A stretch of 64,000 nt of DNA, taken from CAZADS01 sp964483985. GTDB lineage: Bacteria > Pseudomonadota > Alphaproteobacteria > Thalassobaculales > Thalassobaculaceae. How positions within the stretch are numbered: the first letter of the stretch is position 1; every line of letters begins with the position of its first letter. The position numbers and the translations under genes are program-made. The DNA is taken from assembly GCA_964483985.1 (NCBI GenBank), contig CAZADS010000008.1:55489-119488 (forward strand), given 5' to 3'. The notes under the pieces were generated by a model that searched no databases, was not told where the DNA came from, and worked only from the letters and a program-made list of their open reading frames with translations. Positions 9,022 to 18,100 of this stretch are shown in pieces.

Positions 9022-9642
9022 TCATAGGCCATCAGTTAATTTTTTCAAAAAATCCAGGCCGTTCATAGAATCAAAAACAGCAGCCGAAGCATTTGCAAAT
9101 GTGCGGTGAATAGCGTGGTCGTGCGGTCCATAAGTATAACGAGCTTGGGATGCTGTTATCAACTGTCCGAAGAAACATCCTTGCCAAATCATTGGGCTGT
9201 ACATGGCTGAACCCATTCGGGCGGTTTTCAGAATTTGTTTAAAATCTTCGTGTTCGTCAGTGTTTTCCAACAGGAGCGCCTTTTTATTCTGAGTTACCCA
9301 GCCAGGGTGCCCGAGGTTATCGGGAATTCGCAATCTGTGTTGTTCTTCTGGAAATCCATAATTAGCAACAAGTATATTTTGACGGACCGCGGGTAAAAAT
9401 AGAAAAAATCCCGAAACACAAAATTGATGTTCTCCTTTTTTCAGAGCTCTTTTACGGAGATGGGCCGCGGGATCGCCAAGCGATGTCCACACCCATTGAC
9501 TAAAGCAGGCCAAGGCTAGTTCTATGTTTCGTTCTGATCCGGCGCGTTGTAGCACTTGTTCGAGAGCGTTGACGCCTGTTTCATATAGGTGGGAGACATC
9601 GCGTTCCGGTACATCGTTATTCGAATAATTATTGCTAGCCAT
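9022..9642 (-). CDS. GAF-domain-like protein of unknown function
   Basis: This is a 206-residue soluble protein with no signal peptide. The middle and C-terminal part (LGHPGWVTQNKKALLLEN..., then SAMYSPMIWQGCFFGQLITAS) has the strand-helix pattern of a single GAF ligand-binding domain. There the first segment resembles the 'GxxGxVxxxxxPxxxxD' run and the second the central strands. No output domain (HTH, kinase, GGDEF) is fused to it. The N-terminal ~90 residues are helical and carry two Cys and two Trp. It lies upstream of the GST gene on the same strand and diverges from the LLM monooxygenase gene. The GAF assignment is by pattern only. Confidence 0.6.
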   Translation of the reverse strand: MASNNYSNNDVPERDVSHLYETGVNALEQVLQRAGSERNIELALACFSQWVWTSLGDPAAHLRKRALKKGEHQFCVSGFFLFLPAVRQNILVANYGFPEEQHRLRIPDNLGHPGWVTQNKKALLLENTDEHEDFKQILKTARMGSAMYSPMIWQGCFFGQLITASQARYTYGPHDHAIHRTFANASAAVFDSMNGLDFLKKLTDGL

Positions 9643-9930
9643 ATTTTACTCTCATCCGAATTCAGTCTCCAGTTTACGATATGCGATTTACCTTATTTCT
9701 TTATTTTTACATTTAGCATTAAATATATATCAACGTAAGTCTGTGAGGGACTCCATTTAACTATCTTCCATAACTTGAGGCGGATGATTTTTCGACTCGG
9801 ATATGGTGGTATATGGGATCATCCTTGAAACCATTGTATTTCGTTCTCGGGTTAGATTTGAAATACAAGGAATGGAAAATAATTTAATGTTTGAGATAAG
9901 CATTTGAAATTTGAATACGGAGGCAGAGTT
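9643..9930. other. Divergent intergenic region
   Basis: This AT-rich space lies between the GAF-like gene (minus) and the LLM monooxygenase gene (plus), and must hold promoters for both. I see no convincing operator palindrome, riboswitch or small gene. A short ATG frame begins at 9887 but is out of frame with the downstream gene and lacks coding character. Confidence 0.4.
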
Positions 9931-11013
9931 TTGGGAACAACGAAAAACAAAGCGCTGAAATTTGGGTTCACAGCTGTTGCTGCAGCTACTGAAGTAGAAC
10001 AAAAATCTGATGATCTTCGTTACCAACAGATGTTGCGAGATTGTAGATTAGGCTATGAATTAGGTTATGACTGTGCATGGGTCTTGGAGCATCATTTTAC
10101 AGACTATTTTCCGACACCAAGTCCGATCGTTGTGATGTCTCACTTGGCGGCGGCATGCCCCGGTTTGTCTCTTGGTTCTTGTGTAATAGTTGCTCCTTGG
10201 TACAACCCGTTGAGATTGGCCGAGGAAATATCGATGTTGAGCCATTTTTGCACGGGAGAACTCCATCTTGCTTTTGGTCGCGGGACAGCGAAGATTGAAT
10301 ATGATGCGTTTGATATTGATATGTCATCTGCAAAGGAACGATTTCGTGAGGTTATGACAATAATTAACACCGCATTCTCAGGACAAGCTTTTGCGCATGA
10401 AGGAGATTATTATAAAGTAGGGCGAAAAATACTGCTTCGCCCTGAACCTAAACGGGAACGAATTCATTTTTATGGAGCGGTGGGAAGTAAAGAGAGTGCG
10501 GCCGGAAATGCAGATATGAGAATGCCAATTCTCCTTAACACGCAATTCCCACCTTATATGCTGCAAAAAGTAATGGAGGCGTGGCAGAGCCGGGCGGATG
10601 AGATTGGCTTTACAGCAACTGGCCATCGCCCAATATCCACGAATTGCGTGATTGCTGATAGTGATGATGAGGCACGAGAACTAGCGCGTGCGTATTTGGC
10701 TGCTTTCTTTGCATTGCAGGCTGATCACTATGAGGCAGATGCAGATCATTGGAAAGATATCGAAGGTTACCAGCAATTTTCTAAGACGTTTGGCAATTTG
10801 CGAAAAATGGCTAATCCAGAAAACCTTGATGGATTTCTTGATAATCAATTAGTGGGTAAACCAAAATCCGTTGCCGAAAAACTTGAAAAATATAGGGATA
10901 TGGGTTTTGATCATTTTATTTTGAATTTTTCTCGAGAAGGTTGGCCGACGACATTGCGTGAAACGACGATGCGTCGTTTTGCTTCGGAAGTTGCCCCATT
11001 GTTTAATGTTTAA
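9931..11013 (+). CDS. LLM-class flavin-dependent oxidoreductase (bacterial luciferase-like)
   Basis: This is a TIM-barrel monooxygenase of the luciferase-like family, which uses reduced flavin and oxygen or F420. Typical features are FGFTAVAA at the start, AWVLEHHFTDYFPTPSPI early, LGSCVIVAPWYNPLRLAEEISMLS, and GELHLAFGRGTAKIEYDAF. The C-terminus LVGKPKSVAEKLEKYRDMGFDHFIL is the common LLM ending. I chose the TTG at 9931 because CGGAGGC (9918-9924) stands six bases upstream. An earlier TTG at 9904 would add nine residues but has no ribosome site. It heads a plus-strand series of LLM, hydratase, LLM, VOC and racemase-like genes. Substrate unknown. Confidence 0.85.
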   Translation: MGTTKNKALKFGFTAVAAATEVEQKSDDLRYQQMLRDCRLGYELGYDCAWVLEHHFTDYFPTPSPIVVMSHLAAACPGLSLGSCVIVAPWYNPLRLAEEISMLSHFCTGELHLAFGRGTAKIEYDAFDIDMSSAKERFREVMTIINTAFSGQAFAHEGDYYKVGRKILLRPEPKRERIHFYGAVGSKESAAGNADMRMPILLNTQFPPYMLQKVMEAWQSRADEIGFTATGHRPISTNCVIADSDDEARELARAYLAAFFALQADHYEADADHWKDIEGYQQFSKTFGNLRKMANPENLDGFLDNQLVGKPKSVAEKLEKYRDMGFDHFILNFSREGWPTTLRETTMRRFASEVAPLFNV

Positions 11014-11074
11014 ATTCGTAACTTGGTACCACTTGTTGACGGGGGTTACTTATTGGTAAGAGGGAATATGGGTG

Positions 11075-11863
11075 ATGGCTTTTCAAAATCTAACAATTGA
11101 ACACGTGGGGCACATATCGAAAATAAGTTTCAATCGACCGGAAACGGCTAATGCGATCAACTATGACCTAATCTCTGAACTAGAAAAATGTGTCTTGTCA
11201 TTTCGAGATAATGTTGAAAGCAGGGTTGTAATTTTTAATGGAGCAGGTAAAAATTTTTGTTCTGGAGCAGATTTAGAAGACTCGGGGATTGAGTATTCCG
11301 GCCCACTTATTAAGCGACGACGCCAAAGGAGAATCGGCGAGCGGGTTATTCAAGCGATTCTTGATATGGATCAGATCACTATTACTGCGTGGAACGGAGC
11401 CGCTGTTGGTGGAGGTGCCTTTTTGGCAATGGCAACAGATTTTCGTATTGGAACAAAGGATAGTTTGCTTTTCTTTCCTGAAGTTGATTTGGGACTAAAT
11501 TTGATGTGGCGTGCTTTGCCCCTTTGCGTAAATCTGATTGGTCCAGCGAGATCAAAACGTTTAATGGTTGGAGGAGAAAGAATACGCGGAGAGAAATTAA
11601 TGGAATGGGGGGTGCTAGATGATATAGTTCCTTCTGACCTTCTGGGTATACGAGCCTTTGATTTGGCGTCATTCTATGCAAAGAAACCACACATCGCGGC
11701 TCAGATGATCAAAAGGAGTATAAACAGTTACGCCACAGCTTTGGATCATGCAGTAATGCATGCTGATGTCGATCAATTTTTGTTAGCTCAGTCAACAAAT
11801 GATCATCAGAATGCTGCTCGAGCCTATCGAGATAAAAAGGAACCAGATTTGAGCGGAGAATGA
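11075..11863 (+). CDS. Enoyl-CoA hydratase/isomerase family protein
   Basis: This is a crotonase-fold protein of about 262 residues. Oxyanion-hole motifs are visible as GAGKNFCSGADLED and AWNGAAVGGGAFLAMATDFR, and a catalytic-type Glu lies in FFPEVDLGLNLMWRALP. The C-terminal helix region is normal. The start is GTG 11072 or ATG 11075 (GTG-ATG in tandem), with AGAGGGA just upstream; ATG is preferred. It lies between two luciferase-like oxidoreductase genes, suggesting a pathway in which an oxygenated acid is processed as a CoA thioester. It is only distantly like the hydratase at 6.5 kb (different third motif), so it is not a simple duplicate. Confidence 0.87.
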   Translation: MAFQNLTIEHVGHISKISFNRPETANAINYDLISELEKCVLSFRDNVESRVVIFNGAGKNFCSGADLEDSGIEYSGPLIKRRRQRRIGERVIQAILDMDQITITAWNGAAVGGGAFLAMATDFRIGTKDSLLFFPEVDLGLNLMWRALPLCVNLIGPARSKRLMVGGERIRGEKLMEWGVLDDIVPSDLLGIRAFDLASFYAKKPHIAAQMIKRSINSYATALDHAVMHADVDQFLLAQSTNDHQNAARAYRDKKEPDLSGE

Positions 11864-11967
11864 CCTTTCATAAATTTTTTTTTGATCAGGTCATCGACGT
11901 TAAACTTTGAATTTAATTTAGAATTGTTGAAGCTCAGGATTTTTAAAAGCGATAATGGAATTGTAAA

Positions 11968-12837
11968 ATGAAACTTGGTCTGTCTTTCCCTCAAACTGAA
12001 ATCGGAACTGATCCTATTGTGATCCGTGATTTTCTCCAGACGGCGGAAGAGTTGGGGTACAATTTTGTGACTTTTGTTGATCACGTCTTGGGAGAAGACG
12101 CGCCGCGAGGGGCTAGTTTTGCAAATAAATATACTCGCGATTATATGTTCCATGAAGTTATGGTTCTTATGGGATATGCGGCGGCTGCAACTAAAAAGAT
12201 TGGATTGGGAACGGCTGTTATGATTTTACCACAACGGCAAGCCGTTTTAGTGGCTAAACAAGCCGCAGAAGTTGATGTTTTGTCTGGCGGTCGTTTGCGA
12301 CTTGGAGTTGGTTTAGGTTGGAATAAGGTCGAATATGCGGGACTTGGAATGCCTTTTAGCAATAGAGCCCAAAGATTTGTCGAGCAGATTGATGTGATGC
12401 GGCAACTTTGGACACAAAGGACAGCACCGTTTGCTGGAAAATTCCATACCTTTGATAATGCAGGGATAAATCCTGAGCCAATTCAGCGGCCTATTCCGAT
12501 CTGGATTGGAGCCATGAAGGAAGTGGCAGTAAGACGAGCAGCTCAAATAGGGGACGGTTGGTTTATGTTTCCGCGCCAAGACCCTAGTGATGAAGCGCAT
12601 GCGATGATGTCTACTTTTCGACAGGCGGCAGCCGAGGCCGGCAGAGAACCGGATTCTTTAGGCATTAATGCAACGGTCTTTGCTCATCAGGGAGCAGGGC
12701 CAGAAGAGTGGCACTCGATTATGAAGAAATGGCAAAGTATGGGTGCTAATGAATTTACTTTCAGGACAGCAGAATCGGACTTCGCAACGCCAGATGCACA
12801 TATGGCAGCCATCCGGAATATGGCGGAAGTCCTTTAA
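11968..12837 (+). CDS. LLM-class oxidoreductase, F420-dependent-type subgroup
   Basis: This 289-residue luciferase-like TIM barrel starts MKLGLSFPQTEIG. Diagnostic segments are FVTFVDHVLGED, IGLGTAVMILPQRQAVLVAKQAAEVDVLSGGRLRLGVGLGWN cut by normal spacing, and PIPIWIGAM. These match the small F420-dependent LLM subgroup (the TIGR03619 type), though flavin use is possible. Next comes the VOC gene, two bases downstream, so they are co-transcribed. The 104-base gap before this gene is AT-rich, with no clear terminator. Confidence 0.85.
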   Translation: MKLGLSFPQTEIGTDPIVIRDFLQTAEELGYNFVTFVDHVLGEDAPRGASFANKYTRDYMFHEVMVLMGYAAAATKKIGLGTAVMILPQRQAVLVAKQAAEVDVLSGGRLRLGVGLGWNKVEYAGLGMPFSNRAQRFVEQIDVMRQLWTQRTAPFAGKFHTFDNAGINPEPIQRPIPIWIGAMKEVAVRRAAQIGDGWFMFPRQDPSDEAHAMMSTFRQAAAEAGREPDSLGINATVFAHQGAGPEEWHSIMKKWQSMGANEFTFRTAESDFATPDAHMAAIRNMAEVL

Positions 12838-12839
12838 AT

Positions 12840-13694
12840 ATGCGGCGTTCAACACAATTGGATCACGTAGTTATTAATGTCCAACAAGAAATGGATAAGG
12901 CTCAAATAGCATGTGCCGAGTTAGGCTTTACCGTTACACAACGTGGATACCATACGCTCGGATCAATAAATCATCTCATGGTTTTTAAAACAGACTATTT
13001 TGAGTTGATTGGAGTTCCACAAAAGCAAAATCCTAGGAGAGTTGATTTAATTTCAGAACCGCTTGGGATAAATGGATTAGTTTTCAAAACTATAAATGTT
13101 GACGAAACATTTACTTGGTTGCAGCAGATTAAAATGGATGGTGAGCCGCCTAGAGAGTTTAGTCGGCCCGTGGTGATTGATGGGAAAACGATGAATGCTA
13201 AATTTCGCACGGTTACGGTGCGTGCTGACGTGTTCCCGGCTGGTCGAGTTTATTTTTGTGAACACGGCACCCCGGATTTAGTTTGGCGACCGGAATGGCA
13301 ACGTCACCAAAACGGGGCGATAGCTATGCCTGAAGTTGTAATTACTGCGGAGGATATTTCGCAAGTGGCAGAGAGTTATTCTCAGTTATTGGGGGGTGAA
13401 ATTTTAAATGATAGCAACGGATCTAAGGTTCTTTCAATAGCTGGCACCAAACTGACGATAAATTCGATTGCAAATTACAACCGGAGATATGAAAATTTAG
13501 CTTCTACTTTGAACGGGCGATCATCTATCTTCGGCGCAATAGTTTTTAGAACAACATCCTTATCTTTGATACGGGATGCGCTTGAAAAACTGGACAATCC
13601 GCCACCGGTTAAAGTGGAAGCGGATCGGGTGATTGTAAGATTACCGAAATATGATTCAGTATTGGAGTTTATTGATTCTTACGAATCAAAATAA
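12840..13694 (+). CDS. VOC-family (glyoxalase-like) protein
   Basis: This 284-residue protein starts with STQLDHVVINVQQEMDKA, the first strand and helix of a vicinal-oxygen-chelate module with a metal-ligand-type His. A second module begins near AMPEVVITAEDISQVAESYSQLLG. FELIGVPQ ends the first half. The organisation fits the two-domain glyoxalase-like (Glyoxalase_3) proteins found in catabolic clusters. The gene sits two bases after the second LLM gene and one base before the racemase-like gene. Members do isomerisation, epimerisation or extradiol cleavage; which applies here is not evident. Confidence 0.78.
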   Translation: MRRSTQLDHVVINVQQEMDKAQIACAELGFTVTQRGYHTLGSINHLMVFKTDYFELIGVPQKQNPRRVDLISEPLGINGLVFKTINVDETFTWLQQIKMDGEPPREFSRPVVIDGKTMNAKFRTVTVRADVFPAGRVYFCEHGTPDLVWRPEWQRHQNGAIAMPEVVITAEDISQVAESYSQLLGGEILNDSNGSKVLSIAGTKLTINSIANYNRRYENLASTLNGRSSIFGAIVFRTTSLSLIRDALEKLDNPPPVKVEADRVIVRLPKYDSVLEFIDSYESK

Positions 13695-13695
13695 G

Positions 13696-14853
13696 ATGAT
13701 GGTCAGTGCTAGTAAACCCAGATTTAGTCCCACACATCCAACTTGGATGGAAATAAACTCCGCCGCATTACTTCATAACGTAGCAAAAATCCGTAACCTG
13801 ATTACTAATAATGTCCAGATAATTGCGTCCGTTAAAGCAAATGCATATGGACACTCTGTCGTTCCTGTCGCCCGAGTTCTGGAGAAAGCTGGCATAGAAA
13901 TGTTGGCGACAGGATCCTTTTCAGATGCTGTTAATATACGAGAGTCGGGAATCTTAACTCCAATTTTGATGTTAGCAGGAACATTGCCGAGCGGGATTAA
14001 CGAAATTCTAAATTATGGTTTCATTCCAACTTTGCATAATGCTGAGGGATTGAATGCTGTAGTTGAAGCGGCAAAAAAGCGATCTGATATTTGTCCTATA
14101 CCAGTATTTGTTAAAGTTGATTGTGGAATGGGAAGGCTAGGTGTGAGTATGGAGGACGTACCCCTCTATTTAGAAACAATAGACAATTTTGATGAAATTT
14201 GGGTGCAAGGAATTTATACCCATTTATCGTTTAAGAATGAAGCAGGTATGCTGTATTCGAAGGCGAGGTTTAATTTGTTTTATGATCTTGTGAGAAATTT
14301 GAAGGATAAAGGACACGATATACCGATAACACAGGCATTGGCCAGTTCTTCGTTGATGATGGGGTGGGTAGATGATTGCTCTGCAATATGCCCTGGGCAC
14401 CTGCTTTATGGTATGCCATCCGTTGGAGAAGAGATGGCAGTAGCCTCTGATTTTGTGCCGGCGCTCAGTGCGATTAAAAGTAAAGTGATCCAAGTAACAA
14501 CTCATAAAGAAGAGCTACCGTTAAATGCTGGAGGATATCATTCCCATCGTCGAAAACGAAGAACTGGGGTAGTCCCATGCGGTTTAAATGATGGAAATCG
14601 TTCCCCCAAGCCCGACACTCAGGCGGAAATTTTGTTCAAAGGTCGGCGTCTAGTGGTTTTGGGTTGTTCGTTGGAGCATCTTGTTTTTGAAATACCGGAT
14701 GATGTGGACATTAATGTAGGTGATACGGCCGTTATTGTGGGTGGCGAAGGAGAAGGGAGAATAGATATTTCAGAGGTTGCTGGTTGGCAGGGTGTTTCTA
14801 GTCTAGAGTGTATGATGTCTTGGAGCTCAAAAATGCCGGTCAATGTTATTTGA
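13696..14853 (+). CDS. Alanine-racemase-like PLP enzyme with substituted active-site residues
   Basis: This is a 385-residue fold-type III PLP protein. The N-terminal barrel is convincing: WMEINSAALLHNVAKI, SVKANAYGHS with the Schiff-base Lys (K47), and VKVDCGMGRLG. YTHLS supplies the usual His, and the second-base Tyr appears to be Y281 in NAGGYHSH. Against this, the Arg that contacts the PLP pyridine nitrogen (normally in VRPGI-LYG) is Cys232 in ICPGHLLYG; GYADG reads GLNDG; and the usual SMDQ reads SLEH. Tandem ATGs at 13696/13699 directly follow the VOC stop, and an upstream ATG at 13651 would overlap that gene. It may be a racemase of another amino acid or a changed chemistry. Confidence 0.8.
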   Translation: MMVSASKPRFSPTHPTWMEINSAALLHNVAKIRNLITNNVQIIASVKANAYGHSVVPVARVLEKAGIEMLATGSFSDAVNIRESGILTPILMLAGTLPSGINEILNYGFIPTLHNAEGLNAVVEAAKKRSDICPIPVFVKVDCGMGRLGVSMEDVPLYLETIDNFDEIWVQGIYTHLSFKNEAGMLYSKARFNLFYDLVRNLKDKGHDIPITQALASSSLMMGWVDDCSAICPGHLLYGMPSVGEEMAVASDFVPALSAIKSKVIQVTTHKEELPLNAGGYHSHRRKRRTGVVPCGLNDGNRSPKPDTQAEILFKGRRLVVLGCSLEHLVFEIPDDVDINVGDTAVIVGGEGEGRIDISEVAGWQGVSSLECMMSWSSKMPVNVI

Positions 14854-15139
14854 AAATATCACAAAACTGACGATTATTTTATGTGAGATTAATGAAACTA
14901 CGCACTTTTGTTATCGGATGAGAAACTCAACCTTCTGTGATTTTCGAAAAAATATATCAAGTTTGCCACCGTGTTGTTCTGTTTTCCGGCACCTAGACTA
15001 GGAGCGGCTGAAGCGTGAAATCAATGATGAATAGTTTTATGATGATACCCAACTAATGAGTTTCCAAAGAAAGGGTCTAAAATAGGGTTTTCGGGAAACG
15101 TACATTTGAGACTTTGTTAGACAATGAAACACGGCGGGT
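14854..15139. other. Convergent intergenic region, nothing recognised
   Basis: The stretch lies between the racemase-like gene and the 3' end of the hydantoinase gene. It is AT-rich with scattered short frames. No strong hairpin with a T-run, no RNA gene and no coding frame of normal character was found. Confidence 0.4.
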
Positions 15140-18100
15140 TCACTCAGAGTTTATTCCGTAGCCGCCACCGCCTGGTGTTGCTAGGAATATTCTGCTTCCA
15201 GGTTCAATTAGATGTTGAGCTTTTGGGTCGGCTTTACGACCATTTATTTCTAAACGACCAGGGCTCCCATTTCCGCCTCCTGCAATTCCTTGAGCTGATG
15301 CCTTAGTCCGTTCAGCCAAGAAGGCGATAATTCCAGGCTTTGCTCCTATGTATTCCAATTCTATTTCTTGACCATTCCCACCTAAATATTTTCCTTTTCC
15401 TCCTGACCCATCTCTTAAGGATCTCCGCAGGACTCTAATAGGTAGTGCATGTTCTATCCCTTCAGCTGGGGTAGACGAAATATTAGAAGGCCAGCTTACA
15501 CAGGAAAGTCCATTATTAAATGCCGAAGCTCCCATTCCTCCGTTAAAGAAGAACAAACCAGCTACGGGTCGCCCGTCGGCCTGGCTTCCATTGATATTTA
15601 CACACCATATCGGAGAACCAGCACCAGCTAATACCTGGTTTGGTACAATTCCAGCAAGAGCATCCATGACTAAGGCGGGAATATAATGACCTGTTAAAAC
15701 TCGGCTTCCTACGGGTGCAGGATGTACGGGGTTTATTATACTACCGCTAGGTGCCATTAGTATAATGGGCTTTAATGCTCCATCATTATTAGGGAGCTGA
15801 GGAGCTAATACTGCTTTGATAGCATAAGCTGTCATAGCGCGTGTATAGCATAGAGGACAGTTGATAGCCTTATCTGCTTGTGTAGACGAGCCATCAAAGT
15901 TGATAATTATTTCTTCTCCAGCGATTTTGATTTCAACTTTAATTACGATGGAGTTATCAGCTATACCGTCCGTTTCAACCTTTGAACTATAACTACCGTC
16001 AGGCAGGTTTTTAATTGCTTGTCGAACGGCATATTCTGTTTTGCTGCGAACCTTATCTGAAAGGGTGGAAAGATTCTTAAGATTATAAGTTTGAATTAGA
16101 TCATCTATTCGCTTTTCCATTATTGTTAGAGCGCCGAGTTGTGCCTCGAGATCCCCGATTACGAGATCTGGCGTACGTACGTTTTTCCTCAATATGGCTA
16201 GAAGTGTTTCATTCGGTTTATTTTTTTTGAATAGCTTTAAAAGTGGGATTTGGAGGCCTTCTTCATATACCTCTCTTGGTTCAGGGGAGCGAATTTTACC
16301 ACCGATGTCAGGTGCATGTGCAGTGCTGGCAGCAAACCCGATTAGTTTTTTGCCGCTGTAAAGCGGACGACAAACACTTATATCTGGCAAATGTCCCGTT
16401 CCAAGATATGGGTCATTAGTAATTAATACGTCTCCAGGTGACAAATTTTTCGGAGGAAATTTCGAAATAAAGTGTTTTACCGTATCAGGCAATGTCCCGA
16501 TAAAAGATGGAATGCTATCGCTTGCTTGTGCTAAGGAATTTCCTGACTCGTCAGTGACGATGCAGGAGAAATCATAGGATTCTCTCACTACAGTGGAGAA
16601 AGCAGAGCGCAATAATGACGCAGCAGCTTCATCTACGGCGGCGATAGTCCTATTCCACAGAATTTCAAGATCGATTGGATCATCGAGATTTTGGCGATCA
16701 GTTAGGGTTTTTTTCGTATTAGATTTCAGAGAAATTAGGATGTTCCGATTTTCATCCAAAGTTAATCTAGCATGCTTGGGAAGTAAAGTAGTCGATTGCC
16801 TTTCTTCTATAATGGCAGGTCCTTTTAAAACGATAGAGTGTGTCAATGAAGCCCTTTGATATACACGAACATTTTGCGCTTCATGTTGATCGGGGAGGTC
16901 AATGGCACGAGAAGTTATACCATCTGGTATTGGTGCAATATTGGTGAATAGGAGACGAATATTTTTCGAGATAGTTGGAGCCTGTGAACTCACTCTAGCC
17001 GTTACTAATTCAATATCAACATCGTTTAATTGACGGCCATATGTGGTTTCATGAAGCTTATGAAATGCAGTAGAAACAGCCTTTTGGGGGTCAGGTGAAT
17101 CAAGATGACTTGTTATATCTACGACTAGAACGGTTTCTTGGCCAAGATACCGAAATTCGCCAAGGCGACGGGAGGTTGGAATGCTCTCTTGGATCGTCGC
17201 ATGTATAATCGTATTAGCTTCGACTTCTAAACTCTTATAAATTTCTTTCAGGTCCACAAAATTTAATTGAGATAGCAAATCTCCAACAGCTGCGCTTCGG
17301 TCTGAGCGAGCTGGCGCTATGCATAATCCTAGGGCTGATGCTACTCCTGCAGCATCTGGGATTAGCACGCGCGTGATCCCCAATCGATTGGCAACTGAGC
17401 AGGCATGTACAGGTGCTGCTCCCCCGGTTGCATAGAGAGTGTAATCTCTCGGGTCTCGGCCCTTTCTTGCGAGATGAACCTGAGCGGCCTGTGCCATCGT
17501 TTCACATACAACTTCGTGAATTCCAAGCGCTGTTGCCTTAGCTGATAAATTAAACTCAGCTGCAAGGGTTTTGATCGAGTTTGACGCTTTGGTTTTTTCA
17601 ATGACAAGCGAATTTTCCTGAAATCCGGTTGGATCTAAGTACCCAAGAAATAGATCTGCATCGGTGACGGTCGCATCTTTGCCGCCTTTTCCGTAACAAG
17701 CTGGACCAGGATCTGCTCCTGCACTTTCTGGTCCCACTTTTAGCAAGCCCAAATCATCTCGATGGGCAATGCTACCACCGCCGGCGCCGATCTCTATTAG
17801 TTCAACGGTTGTGATGTTAACAGGTAATCCGCTTCCAGGAGAAAACCGGCGTACTTTGGCAGCTTCGAACTGGTAGGAAATTTCTGGGATACCGTTGTCA
17901 ATGATTGCTAGTTTAGCTGTTGTCCCACCCATATCAAAAGCCAGAAGGCGATTTTCTCTCGCTTCTCCTCCAATCAATGACGCTGAAAGCGCTCCTGCGG
18001 CAGGTCCCGATTCTAGCAGTTGGACCGGTAGTCTTTTAGCTTCATCTACATGTGTTAAACCGCCGTTGGAAAGCATTAACATCAGAGGTGCTTTGATGTC

